In this document: piece after piece, positions 9,522 to 17,295 of the stretch
Numbering within the stretch: position 1 is the stretch's first letter
Layout of the letters: every line of letters begins with the position of its first letter
From: a virus
Strand: one strand, 5' to 3'
IMG/VR virus record: IMGVR_UViG_3300009104_000072
Coordinates: 1 to 32,389 of that record
DNA length: 32,389 nucleotides
Translations under genes and position numbers: made by a program
Notes under the pieces: generated by a model
The model's input: only the letters and a program-made list of their open reading frames with translations
Databases searched by the model: none
What the model was told of the DNA's origin: nothing

Positions 9522-9976
9522 TTACCTTTCTTGTTTAACCAGTCGAATAACATACCGCCTTGACCAGCTAAGTCTACAAAGCCTTGCCGTTTTGCTTGAT
9601 CTCGACCTAATCTAAATTGTTGTAATAAAGCCTCTCTTTTCATTCGCTCGTCAATGTTGCGGTTTTGTATAGACCTTGCGCTATCTACAATTGACTGATT
9701 TTTCATCATATCAGCTCCAAGTCCAGCTTGTACGCCAATGATACTGTTATCTAAACCCTGAGCCTGTAAATTGCTCATAACATTCTGCTTTGCCATATCT
9801 GCCTTATCGGCAAGCAAACCAGCTTGGTCGCTCAACAGACGATTGGACTCTGCGACGCTGATTCCCCTATTTTGTAAATATTTTTGGTATGACTTTTCTG
9901 CTTTTGAGTCTCCCCTAAAAAAGTCAAATGCTGGAGAAATCATTCCTCCGAGAATACTACCAATTCCAATTGCCAT
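9518..9976 (-). CDS. Small internal virion / ejection protein (gp14- or gp7-like)
   Basis: This 152-aa protein begins with a Gly-rich hydrophobic start, MAIGIGSILGGMISPAFDFF, followed by long amphipathic helices rich in Ala, Gln, Lys and Asp (SKAEKSYQKYLQ; LLADKADMAKQNVMSNLQAQG). The C-terminal half is basic and helical. This size and composition, placed right before larger internal proteins, fits the small ejection proteins of podoviruses (T7 gp14, P22 gp7), which form part of the trans-envelope channel. The identity rests on composition and gene order, not a matched domain. It overlaps the next gene by 4 nt. Confidence 0.6.
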   Translation of the reverse strand: MAIGIGSILGGMISPAFDFFRGDSKAEKSYQKYLQNRGISVAESNRLLSDQAGLLADKADMAKQNVMSNLQAQGLDNSIIGVQAGLGADMMKNQSIVDSARSIQNRNIDERMKREALLQQFRLGRDQAKRQGFVDLAGQGGMLFDWLNKKGK

Positions 9977-9977
9977 T

Positions 9978-10220
9978 TTATCCTACCTTTGTTGCGGTGA
10001 TGTAATATAATACCCCATCACGGTCTTTAATGTATAAACGACCTTCATCTTCAGTGGGGTCTGATGGGGCAATTTGAGATTTAGTCAAACTTGTAAAGGC
10101 AAAATCTCCATTGCCTAAATCTTCTGATGTAATTTCTTTTGTTTCAAAATTAATTGAATTTTGTTTTCTAGATAAATCGGTTCTAGATGTACCATAGGGG
10201 TTTGTTTTTTTCTTAGGCAT
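9978..10220 (-). CDS. Small virion protein with a GxLYIKDxxGxLYY hairpin
   Basis: The 80-aa product starts MPKKKTNPYGTSRTDLS and ends with EGRLYIKDRDGVLYYITATKVG. The end is the same kind of beta-hairpin module (G-x-(I/L)-Y-(V/I)-x-x-x-x-G-x-L-Y) seen in the genes at 17053-17283 and 785-1009. The N-terminus is basic and probably disordered. It overlaps the 118-aa gene by 8 nt and precedes the 152-aa internal protein with a 1-nt gap. Likely a minor tail or head-completion protein; no enzymatic feature is visible. Confidence 0.5.
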   Translation of the reverse strand: MPKKKTNPYGTSRTDLSRKQNSINFETKEITSEDLGNGDFAFTSLTKSQIAPSDPTEDEGRLYIKDRDGVLYYITATKVG

Positions 10221-10569
10221 CTACTTCTACCTCTAGTTTGTTGATTTCAAGTGTTGTATTTGTCGATGTTGACGTTTCGACTTCTACCATAATACTGTTA
10301 GCTCTGCGACCAACAGCTATACTCTTATACTTGTTGCCAGTGTTGTTGGATGCCAATGTGCCACTCCACACTTCACTGGAATTACTGTTGTCACCATTAG
10401 CATATATTTTGGCACTAAGGTTGTCAGAAGGACTGCTATATCGTGCGTTTAAACGACGTATCGTGGTATTTCTACCCATATCAGTTAGCGCAACCCAGCC
10501 AGTACGACGCTTAGTGCTAATTGATTCGCCATCTGATCCACCCAAATGATAAACGGTACTATCAGCCAT
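10213..10569 (-). CDS. Stand-alone copy of the fibre C-terminal domain
   Basis: This 118-aa protein aligns along most of its length with the C-terminal ~110 residues of the 452-aa fibre encoded immediately upstream. Both have RTGW(I/V)A, D(L/M)xRN, RR(I/L)N, Y(T/S)SP, KI(F/Y) and end IExxEVD-like (IEVDD versus LEVEVDA). The pattern is of a beta-sandwich (carbohydrate-binding or discoidin-like in style) that could assemble beside, or replace, the fibre tip. Its ATG overlaps the fibre stop codon by one base, so production of the two is coupled. A tip or cap subunit of the fibre is the most likely role (inference). Confidence 0.6.
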   Translation of the reverse strand: MADSTVYHLGGSDGESISTKRRTGWVALTDMGRNTTIRRLNARYSSPSDNLSAKIYANGDNSNSSEVWSGTLASNNTGNKYKSIAVGRRANSIMVEVETSTSTNTTLEINKLEVEVDA

Positions 10570-11927
10570 TAGTCATCTACCTCTATTTCAATTCGTTCAA
10601 TACGTACATTATCAAGACTAGATAATGGGGTTTCAATCTGTACCTGAAAATACTTAACACGTGTACTTAACCTAATAGATTCGTGTGCAGGTGTAGATGA
10701 AGATGGTATCGTTTTAGTGGATACAGGGTTAACGGTATCTTCATCAGAAAATATCTTTACAGTCAGATCAACGGGACTCGTATAGTCAAGATTAATTCTT
10801 CTCAACATGACATTGCGATCCAAGTCGATAGGGGCTATCCATCCTGTGCGATATAAAGATTGTACCGATTCTGTTCCATTATTGGAGTCTAATTGATATA
10901 CATTAGATTGTTTGGAGATGGCTGTTATCCAGCTATCGGTCAGTGATAGATTATCTAAGGCTAGAACGCCAAGCGCCTCAGTGGAAAAATCTGCCATTGA
11001 CAACGAGTCATCAAAATTAACGAACAATATCCACTTCTTTTGAGATGTGGTATGACTATCTGCGACTGGTATACTATCTACAAACGTCCTGAAGTGTATC
11101 CAGTCACGCTCAAACTTGCTCCAAGTGTCGGTGGGCGTTAAAGTGTCTAGCATACTTCTAAAATGAATCCAGTCTCGCTGGGTGATCGTTGTCGCATCAG
11201 ACATACCTAATGATTCATTAATTGGTACATTATATTTCCATGTGCGCTGGGATGTTGACGCTGTGTCGCTAACACCTAATGAGTCAGTAAGCGTCACATT
11301 GAAAAAGTTCCTCCATATCGATTCAGTCTTACTCCAGCTATCAGATAATGACAAACTATCAGACAGCACTACATCAATATATCTTCGCCATATTGATTCT
11401 GTTTTTGTCCAGCTATCCGCTAGGCTCATACTATCTGTAAGTTGAACGTCAAATATTGAGTTGCGCGTGAATGTATCGCTAAAGGATATGGAATCCGTAA
11501 TTGCTACGTTGTGAAATGTTCTCCATATATTCTCTGTCTTTGTCCAACTATCGGCAAAAGAGAGTGAGTCGCTAAGGGTCACACTTAGTGTAGCTACCGT
11601 TATGCTAATAGAGCTGTTACTTCTATCTTTAAAAGTGCTGTTATTATATACTCTAACCCACAAATAAATGGTTGTGCCCGACAGACTTGTTGGAACGTCC
11701 CACGAGTAAGATGTCCCACTTTGATTAGTCGAAATAGGATTGCTCGTACTAAATGTTGTAGATGTGGTGTAGTATAAATCTACATTTCCAGTGTAGTCTG
11801 TTTTACTCCAAGTAAGATTGATACTAGCATTATGTGCAAATGAACCACTATTTGGGGATGTTAAGACAACAACTGGTTCAGGCTGTATACTAAAGGTGTT
11901 TGAGTCAGCAGTTGCTGTATACGCCAT
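10569..11927 (-). CDS. Repeat-rich tail fibre / spike protein
   Basis: This 452-aa protein has three parts. Residues about 15-115 form an Ig-like beta sandwich (VVVLTSPNSGSFAHNASINLTW), related in style to the 95-aa protein just upstream. Residues about 116-337 contain ten degenerate repeats of 19-25 aa with the core (L/V)(S/T)DSLSxxDSW followed by TxxxWR. Residues about 345-452 form a beta domain also encoded separately at 10213-10569. An N-terminal adhesion-type domain, repeat stalk and C-terminal cap describe an elongated fibre. It overlaps both neighbours by a TAATG junction. Receptor binding is plausible but not demonstrated. Confidence 0.7.
   Translation of the reverse strand: MAYTATADSNTFSIQPEPVVVLTSPNSGSFAHNASINLTWSKTDYTGNVDLYYTTSTTFSTSNPISTNQSGTSYSWDVPTSLSGTTIYLWVRVYNNSTFKDRSNSSISITVATLSVTLSDSLSFADSWTKTENIWRTFHNVAITDSISFSDTFTRNSIFDVQLTDSMSLADSWTKTESIWRRYIDVVLSDSLSLSDSWSKTESIWRNFFNVTLTDSLGVSDTASTSQRTWKYNVPINESLGMSDATTITQRDWIHFRSMLDTLTPTDTWSKFERDWIHFRTFVDSIPVADSHTTSQKKWILFVNFDDSLSMADFSTEALGVLALDNLSLTDSWITAISKQSNVYQLDSNNGTESVQSLYRTGWIAPIDLDRNVMLRRINLDYTSPVDLTVKIFSDEDTVNPVSTKTIPSSSTPAHESIRLSTRVKYFQVQIETPLSSLDNVRIERIEIEVDD
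10917..11582 (-). repeat. Ten degenerate 19-25-aa repeats within the fibre gene
   Basis: Repeat units start at residues 116, 141, 161, 186, 211, 234, 259, 282, 305 and 324 of the 452-aa fibre. The shared core is x(S/T)DSLSxxDSW, and about half the units continue with TKTESIWR-like wording. At DNA level the units have diverged, but the reverse complement of CCAGCTATC and its variants recurs at the SW codons, so the array arose by tandem duplication and has been kept at the protein level. Confidence 0.8.
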
Positions 11928-12214
11928 TAAGCACCACCACTATCATCATAATTACCAGTAATTGTTACAAAATAGTCCGTTCCAGTATCTAATGATGTTG
12001 GGGGTGTGTATGTGTAAGTCTGATTAGAGCTATTATTATGGGCTAGGCTCGTTACAATAGTGTCCTCTAACCCTGATGAGCTATACAAATAAATGTTGAA
12101 ATAATTCCAAGTCACTCCAATTAACGACTTGGAAAAGGTTATGGTTTGTGAATTACCCTTATACCAAGTAGTGCCCGTTGTAGGACTTGTTATTGTGATA
12201 GTGCCATGAGACAT
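11927..12214 (-). CDS. Ig-like / Kre9-KNH-type small virion protein
   Basis: This 95-aa protein reads ITITSPTTGTTWYKGNSQTI near the start, then a WNYFNIYLYSS strand and a TYTPPTSLDTGTDYFVTI stretch. That is the signature layout of the Ser/Thr-rich Ig-like domains grouped with Kre9/KNH proteins (established family style): a P-x-x-G-x-x-W-x-x-G start, a central strand and a D-Y-x-(V/I)-x-(I/V) end. In phages such domains decorate capsids or fibres. The following fibre begins with a similar domain, so the two probably descend from one another. The start codon follows the upstream stop by a few bases; the end overlaps the fibre ATG. Confidence 0.6.
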   Translation of the reverse strand: MSHGTITITSPTTGTTWYKGNSQTITFSKSLIGVTWNYFNIYLYSSSGLEDTIVTSLAHNNSSNQTYTYTPPTSLDTGTDYFVTITGNYDDSGGA

Positions 12215-12217
12215 CCA

Positions 12218-12793
12218 TTATCCCACCGTGATAGTCCATGTAATGTCAATAATATCATTATCTACAGGCTGTATTCTGTTTGATCCTGTCAAGACTGCTG
12301 AGGCAAATTTATCCTGAAATGCACCGACTCCACCACCCTGAGCAACTGAATAATTTATACCAAGATAAAAGTCTGTAACGTAGTTTGAGCCAGTAACGTC
12401 GCCCTCAGCCCCAGCGCCCCAAGTTCTACGAGCACTCCACCTAGACTGGTTGGCGGTAGGTTGATCAGTCGAAACTAAGTTTTGATGAAACAATGCGTCA
12501 GTAGACTGCTCTTGCTCATTAAATTGCGTGTAGCTTGCTGTAGCAGAAGGAGAAGTAGCAAAAATACCATTCCTACCATTCTGCCCAGTACCAGCACTTG
12601 TCCCTCCCACATCACTGTCAGTGAAGTTTTGTGTCAGCAATATACCAGCATTACCGCTACTTGATGTCATGTGATTGACCAATAAATATTTTAAATCTCC
12701 CGACCCCCACTCAATAGTGTTGTTAATCGTAACCTCTTTAACAATACCTACGCTGGGTCTAATGAGTTTTAGCTGAAATAATCCTTTTATCAT
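12218..12793 (-). CDS. Tail structural protein, paralogue of its upstream neighbour
   Basis: The start is placed at the ATG at 12793-12791 because it shares bases with the upstream TGA in an ATGA overlap; an in-frame ATG at 12811 lies inside the previous gene. The product is 191 aa, MIKGLFQLKLIRPSVG onward. The C-terminal half (VTDFYLGIN, GAFQDKFASAVLTGSN, DNDIIDITWTITVG) lines up with that of the 173-aa upstream protein (VTDIYLGAD, GAFNILYATGSN, DGDQLDVVWRVTVT), so these are tandem paralogues. Beta-rich, no enzyme motif. By position it is a tail or nozzle-associated structural protein. Confidence 0.6.
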   Translation of the reverse strand: MIKGLFQLKLIRPSVGIVKEVTINNTIEWGSGDLKYLLVNHMTSSSGNAGILLTQNFTDSDVGGTSAGTGQNGRNGIFATSPSATASYTQFNEQEQSTDALFHQNLVSTDQPTANQSRWSARRTWGAGAEGDVTGSNYVTDFYLGINYSVAQGGGVGAFQDKFASAVLTGSNRIQPVDNDIIDITWTITVG

Positions 12794-13311
12794 GTTACCG
12801 TTACCCTCCATACCACATCCAATTGATCCCCATCTGTTAGTGCAATATCACTCCAGTTTGAGCCCGTTGCGTAAAGTATGTTAAATGCCCCAGTCTGACT
12901 ATTACCATCTGCGCCCAAATAGATATCCGTAACGGTGTAACTCTGCGTTACACGTATTGTGCCTCTCCATTCAACATAATATCCCGTACTACCATCTGAT
13001 GTAATTGTAGTTTCAACGCTTGATGCCATTCCATAATAACCACTTAATCCGCTTAAACTCATACTGATGCCAGCCGTTCCAGCACCAATTCCAGTCAGCG
13101 CACTGCTGTTGCTACCCTGACCACTACCATCGTTACTATGTAAGTTTGAACCAATAGCATAGCGTGTATCTGCTGAGTTTAGAGCATCTGCTATTTTGTC
13201 TTTTATTGATGAATTAATTGCGTTATTTTGTTCGTGTTTTTCTATTGAGCCATCAGCTCTAGTTACTGTCGCTTTCCAATATCCTGAAACACCAATTTGA
13301 TCTATCATCAT
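12790..13311 (-). CDS. Tail structural protein, first of a tandem pair
   Basis: This 173-aa protein opens MIDQIGVSGYWKATVTRADGSIEKHEQNNAI, an N-terminal module familiar from small phage proteins near the nozzle gene. The middle is Gly/Ser-rich. It ends with YTVTDIYLGADGN, GAFNILYATGSN and a final DGDQLDVVWRVTVT. The strand order recurs in the next gene, pointing to duplication. It follows the 686-aa protein by 3 nt. A fibre-attachment or tail-tip role fits the position (inference). An extra Met codon precedes the given start, so the exact N-terminus may differ by one residue. Confidence 0.6.
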   Translation of the reverse strand: MMIDQIGVSGYWKATVTRADGSIEKHEQNNAINSSIKDKIADALNSADTRYAIGSNLHSNDGSGQGSNSSALTGIGAGTAGISMSLSGLSGYYGMASSVETTITSDGSTGYYVEWRGTIRVTQSYTVTDIYLGADGNSQTGAFNILYATGSNWSDIALTDGDQLDVVWRVTVT

Positions 13312-13314
13312 AAT

Positions 13315-15375
13315 CTAGCTTTCATTGTGTGTTGTATAAATTTTTAAATCTGCGTCAATACCCAGTAAATCAACTGACTTCGCAGACGCAAATGTCAATT
13401 TGTTCCACGATTCCACACCATTAGTGATTTTATCATAATCAAGAGCATATAGTGCAGTGCCGTTACTTCCGAACCTAAATAATACTCTATTTTTCAACGG
13501 ATCATACACACCAATAGTTTGGTCTTTATTAGACGTGCCTGTATATATATCTTTTATATTATTGGCTACTGGAACACTAGACATACCTGCGCTTGTCATA
13601 TAAATATTATCATTGCTGGCAAAAAATATGTATTGACCAGCCTCAACTATACTATTAGTCGCTACACACCCAATATTAACGTCGCTTTCTCGCAAATTAT
13701 AATTAGATGGGTTTGCATTAGGCGCATATAACTGATATACCCCCTTCTCCATAAACACCATTAAATTGTCATTTACACTACGCATCGATATAATCTTACC
13801 GCCCTGACTGTCTTTAATCTGTATAAAATTAGACACTGGCAATATATCAGGCTGATTAATGCTACTGAAAATTATGAAGTCATCATGTCTTTCGTCTTCA
13901 CCATCAGGATCAAGACTTACGTCTCCCGCGAAAAACCTACCATTGACAAAAGCTCCGTGCGTATAGTTGACTTTATTTTTTGTTGTTGCAAGTGGGTGCA
14001 CCCTATCATTTGTACTGCTCACATCTTTAATATGTATTTTATATTTATTTCCAGTAAGGCTTTCATAATAATAACCATTCGTAAGTGCACCTATTGTTTG
14101 ATTTGCACCTATCGTGGTTGATTCTGCGTTTAACTGTATGACTCGTCCAATACTGTCTAACACTGCTATATACTGAGAACCGATAGTTTGAATCCAGTTG
14201 GTTTTTTCGCCGACTGCCCAATCCCAATTATTACTGGTTCTTCCGTCATAGACTACATCTCTACCATAATAACCATGCTGGAGTGTGTAGTCTTGCGATT
14301 GTGTTGCGCCCTGATTGTCTCTCCAATATGCTCTTATTGTGACCGTAGTGTCCCAGTTAGAAACTCCTGCACCAAAAGTGCCTGAGCTCATTGTGAATAA
14401 GTTATCCGAATATGTGCCACTAGTTGATCCAGTATCATTAATTAAATAATAATTAGTATTCGCAATGCGTATAGCTACTTGTGCGTCATCACCTTGAGTG
14501 TCAGCATGGCTATATGCAGTTGATGCGATATCATTTAAACCGCCCTCGTGGAAATATACTACGTTACCGATATTGGCATTACTGTGTCCGCTTTCAGTGT
14601 CTGTTGAAGACGACTTAGTTGCGAGGTTAATTTTTTTGATTAAACGATAGACTGGTGCTACATTGTCAGTTTGTGCGTAATGCCTGTAAAGATTGAGACC
14701 CGTGATGCGTGGATTATAATCGTCAGTGTCAACAGTAAGGCTTAAATGTACAGCATCATCATCCCCACTTACTGAGACCTTAAAAAATTGATCCTCTAAC
14801 TGTGCCTCCTGTACGCCATCAAAAACTGGCGTAGCTTTATAGTAATACGTTCCTCCAGCTAATATACCTTTCTCTGTGCCCTCTTTTGTTAGCGTCCAAG
14901 TCGTAGGGTAGGTAGGGCTTGCTGTATCATATTTTAATGCATCATAGCTGTAGGCAGAAAAAAAGAATGTTCTATCGATATATTGTAAAAAACCAGCGTC
15001 CTGATCTTTCCCATTTGCAAAGCGTAAACCGTTTGCTAATGGTATAATCTGTATGTCGCTCGGTTGTGTGCCACTAAATGTTTTCAGAACAGACTTTGAC
15101 GTGAAATCTTTATTAAACTTTACAATTTGTTTGCTTTGTGACTCATAGCCTATCCAGTTTGCACCACCAGTAAGATTGTCGTCAACCCAATAAAATAATT
15201 GCGTTAAGTGAGTTCCGTTTAATGTGCCCTTAGATTCTAAGCCTTTTCTTTTTTTTAATTTCCCCAATACATCTACATCAAAGTTCTCAGTTAAAGTAGA
15301 GGCATTAAGGGGAATATCTTCAGCGTCTACATTAGTTACCAAACCACCGTCAAATATTGGTATTTCGACTATCAT
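13315..15375 (-). CDS. Tail nozzle / DNA-stabilisation protein (P22 gp10- or T7 gp12-like)
   Basis: At 686 aa, the protein starts MIVEIPIFDGGLVTNVDAED, followed by NASTLTENFDVDVLGKLKKRKGLES. This GG-(L/I)-x-T-x-x-x-x-x-D-(I/L) opening with a later N-x-x-x-x-x-x-G-x-L-x-x-R-x-G is typical of nozzle proteins of short-tailed phages, a beta-propeller fold. Later sections NDNLMVFMEKGVYQLYAP and QYIFFASNDNIYMTSAGM are propeller blades. Neighbours are a head-tail adaptor (overlap 4 nt) and tail genes, as expected. It would close the tail below the adaptor ring and hold the packaged genome. The family is assigned from style and order, not from a search. Confidence 0.72.
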   Translation of the reverse strand: MIVEIPIFDGGLVTNVDAEDIPLNASTLTENFDVDVLGKLKKRKGLESKGTLNGTHLTQLFYWVDDNLTGGANWIGYESQSKQIVKFNKDFTSKSVLKTFSGTQPSDIQIIPLANGLRFANGKDQDAGFLQYIDRTFFFSAYSYDALKYDTASPTYPTTWTLTKEGTEKGILAGGTYYYKATPVFDGVQEAQLEDQFFKVSVSGDDDAVHLSLTVDTDDYNPRITGLNLYRHYAQTDNVAPVYRLIKKINLATKSSSTDTESGHSNANIGNVVYFHEGGLNDIASTAYSHADTQGDDAQVAIRIANTNYYLINDTGSTSGTYSDNLFTMSSGTFGAGVSNWDTTVTIRAYWRDNQGATQSQDYTLQHGYYGRDVVYDGRTSNNWDWAVGEKTNWIQTIGSQYIAVLDSIGRVIQLNAESTTIGANQTIGALTNGYYYESLTGNKYKIHIKDVSSTNDRVHPLATTKNKVNYTHGAFVNGRFFAGDVSLDPDGEDERHDDFIIFSSINQPDILPVSNFIQIKDSQGGKIISMRSVNDNLMVFMEKGVYQLYAPNANPSNYNLRESDVNIGCVATNSIVEAGQYIFFASNDNIYMTSAGMSSVPVANNIKDIYTGTSNKDQTIGVYDPLKNRVLFRFGSNGTALYALDYDKITNGVESWNKLTFASAKSVDLLGIDADLKIYTTHNES

Positions 15376-16298
15376 AACAGAACATCTTTTATCTGCCCAG
15401 CTCCATACTCTTGACGGCTCTGAAATTGTCCTTTAACTATATCCCTGTTGCGAGTATATCTAGCCATATGTCTATCAGAAATATCATATCGCCCCTCATC
15501 TTCAAAAAGCATGGCTTTTATATAATCAATTAACATAGGGTGGTAGGCTTGAAGTATAGACGGTTTATCACCAGCAGTTGAATGACTATATGTTAATCCT
15601 GCCGTTGTTGCACGTGCACCCAAGCCAATGGTATCCCAGTTGTCTAATAAATTTTCCCAACTAGACTGCTCCTGAAGATTCATTGCTTGTTCGGCGTCTA
15701 GCTGAACAATTTCTTCACTCGCCTGAAAAGTACCTGACTTGTCAGACAAAATAAGTGTACCAGTTTTATTGTCGTTAATATCTTCAGCTACTGTAGCCGT
15801 GGCATTGGATGTCCTTCCCTGTATTTCCTTACCTACAACCCAGTAGCCTGACTTTAAATTGGTGTAATTAAGTTTCACATATGCAGTGGCGCTATCATCT
15901 AGATTGTTAACAGTAGCTACATAATCAAATAGTAGCCTTCCAACTGTAGAAGGTGATGGGTATAAAAAAAGACTGTTCCCTTTTATTTCATAATATTCGG
16001 GTGTACCTGTGCGGAAAGTCCCATCTGAATTGCGTCGTGAATACAGTTTATGTTCAGGATAGAGTCGCATAACTCTATTACGAAATTCAACGTGACTAGC
16101 TAATTCAATGAAATCATCAGGTAATTCGATTTCTCTGTCATCTTTATCGATATAAACGCCACGGGATCTTTCATACGACTTTGTATGATAGGCAAAATCT
16201 TGTTGAGCCTCTTCCCCATACTTTTTAGCCTTAATCTTTACTTCATCATTAGGCTCAAAAGGGACACAGGCTCGATCTACGATCTGTGACCAAAGCAT
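15372..16298 (-). CDS. Second tail adaptor / tail tubular-like protein
   Basis: This 308-aa protein has an N-terminal and C-terminal helical part around a beta insert. The early part contains IELPDDFIELASHVEFRNR, typical of adaptor proteins of short-tailed phages (an L-P-x-D-F turn before a helix). Residues about 150-200 (VVGKEIQGRTSNATATVAED and GTLILSDKSGTFQASEEIV) form a beta-rich insertion. The end (AYHPMLIDYIKAMLFEDEGRYDIS then ARYTRNRDIVKGQFQSRQEYG) is the usual helical finish. It starts in a one-base overlap with the preceding adaptor (ATG/TAA). The combined order portal, coat, adaptor, adaptor, nozzle supports a connector role. Confidence 0.65.
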   Translation of the reverse strand: MLWSQIVDRACVPFEPNDEVKIKAKKYGEEAQQDFAYHTKSYERSRGVYIDKDDREIELPDDFIELASHVEFRNRVMRLYPEHKLYSRRNSDGTFRTGTPEYYEIKGNSLFLYPSPSTVGRLLFDYVATVNNLDDSATAYVKLNYTNLKSGYWVVGKEIQGRTSNATATVAEDINDNKTGTLILSDKSGTFQASEEIVQLDAEQAMNLQEQSSWENLLDNWDTIGLGARATTAGLTYSHSTAGDKPSILQAYHPMLIDYIKAMLFEDEGRYDISDRHMARYTRNRDIVKGQFQSRQEYGAGQIKDVLL

Positions 16299-16996
16299 TA
16301 TGCTCTACCTTGTGTACCAATACCTTTAGGTTTTTCGACCTGATATCTGTCATTTAGTGCTTTTACTTGATTAACTGCATTTGTGTAAGCTACTCCAGCT
16401 CTATCAGGCTTATTATCCATTTTCCAAAGCTGTGATTCAGCAAAATCTAATACAACTTCATGTAAAGCCACATTTAACTCACATTCAGTTGAATTGTCAG
16501 CTATGTCAGTTGGATTTTTTAGATACCAAACGTCAACAGCTCCATTAGCTTTTACAGGTTTTACATAAATTGCCTCATTAAAGATATAAGCTACAGGATT
16601 TGAATCAGAACCAGCTAGGTAAGAATTTTCTAATCTTTTAGCGTCTTGAGGTTCTATCATATTAGCAAAACCTAAATCAACACTTGCGTTGCTAACCACA
16701 TCATATACATTTAAAGCAATTACACCACCTCTAATTGGGTCTATTGACAAACCACTAAAAGTTACCTTTCCTTCTGCATCTAATCCATTTCCACTATCAT
16801 TTCCAGCGTATGCGTTACTAGCAAATACAGCAGAGTCGATTTCCTGCAATTCTGTTAAGTATGCGTTGTCAATTAAATTAACAACGGTTCGTTGGGCAAT
16901 ATTAATTGCCTTAATTTTTGTTGCACTGGTAAATGATGCTTGATCAGGGTCTTCCAACCTCAGTCCCAGCATATCTATCATTTCAGTTCCAGTCAT
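16298..16996 (-). CDS. Head-tail adaptor (P22 gp4-like position)
   Basis: This 232-aa protein begins MTGTEMIDMLGLRLEDPDQASFTSATKIKAINIAQ, the (L/M)-x-x-R-(L/V)-x-D-P-x-x-x-x-F pattern followed by a helix with N-x-A-(Q/N) that is common in podoviral adaptors. A central beta part (VIALNVYDVVSNASVDL) and an AYIFNEAIYVKPVKANGAVDVWYLK strand pair are followed by a C-terminal helix beginning LNVALHEVVLDFAES. It sits after the coat and small decoration-like gene and directly before the second adaptor. It should form the ring under the portal (inference from family style and gene order). Confidence 0.68.
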   Translation of the reverse strand: MTGTEMIDMLGLRLEDPDQASFTSATKIKAINIAQRTVVNLIDNAYLTELQEIDSAVFASNAYAGNDSGNGLDAEGKVTFSGLSIDPIRGGVIALNVYDVVSNASVDLGFANMIEPQDAKRLENSYLAGSDSNPVAYIFNEAIYVKPVKANGAVDVWYLKNPTDIADNSTECELNVALHEVVLDFAESQLWKMDNKPDRAGVAYTNAVNQVKALNDRYQVEKPKGIGTQGRA

Positions 16997-17017
16997 TTTT
17001 TTCCCTTATTGTGTAAA

Positions 17018-17041
17018 GTGGGGTGCGTTTAAACACCCCAC
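17018..17041 (-). terminator. Hairpin after the coat/decoration genes, weak terminator or attenuator
   Basis: An 8-bp perfect stem GTGGGGTG / CACCCCAC encloses an 8-nt loop that contains GTTTAAAC. On the minus strand it is followed by only three U residues and then ACAC, so termination would be partial. It sits in the 56-nt gap between the 76-aa gene and the adaptor gene, where many phages reduce transcription after the highly expressed coat gene. It could instead be a processing or stability hairpin. Confidence 0.5.
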
Positions 17042-17052
17042 ACTTACGGTTT

Positions 17053-17283
17053 TTATGATTGCGTTCCTACTTTAACCCAAGTGCCAGTAGCGACTGTACA
17101 AATGTACAATTCGCCTGTACTTGTGTTAACGTATATAGAACCCTTCACAGATGCGTGATTAGGTGCACCCTGCCCAGTGTACATACGCACACCACCAATA
17201 GCAGTGTAAATGAACCCACCAGCATCTTTTTCAGTAACCATTCCGACGGTTTTTTTGTCAGAACTTGATTGAGCTGTTGCCAT
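17053..17283 (-). CDS. Small virion protein after coat, possible decoration protein
   Basis: The 76-aa protein starts MATAQSSSDKKTVGMVTEKDA and ends with a beta module GSIYVNTSTGELYICTVATG and TWVKVGTQS. A strong AGGAGG site lies about 6 nt ahead of the ATG, matching high expression alongside the coat gene 12 nt upstream. The GxIYVNTxTGxLY wording is shared with fibre-cassette proteins, where it forms a small beta hairpin. A capsid decoration or stabilising role is suggested by position only. A weak hairpin follows at 17018-17041. Confidence 0.55.
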   Translation of the reverse strand: MATAQSSSDKKTVGMVTEKDAGGFIYTAIGGVRMYTGQGAPNHASVKGSIYVNTSTGELYICTVATGTWVKVGTQS

Positions 17284-17295
17284 TATATCCTCCTA

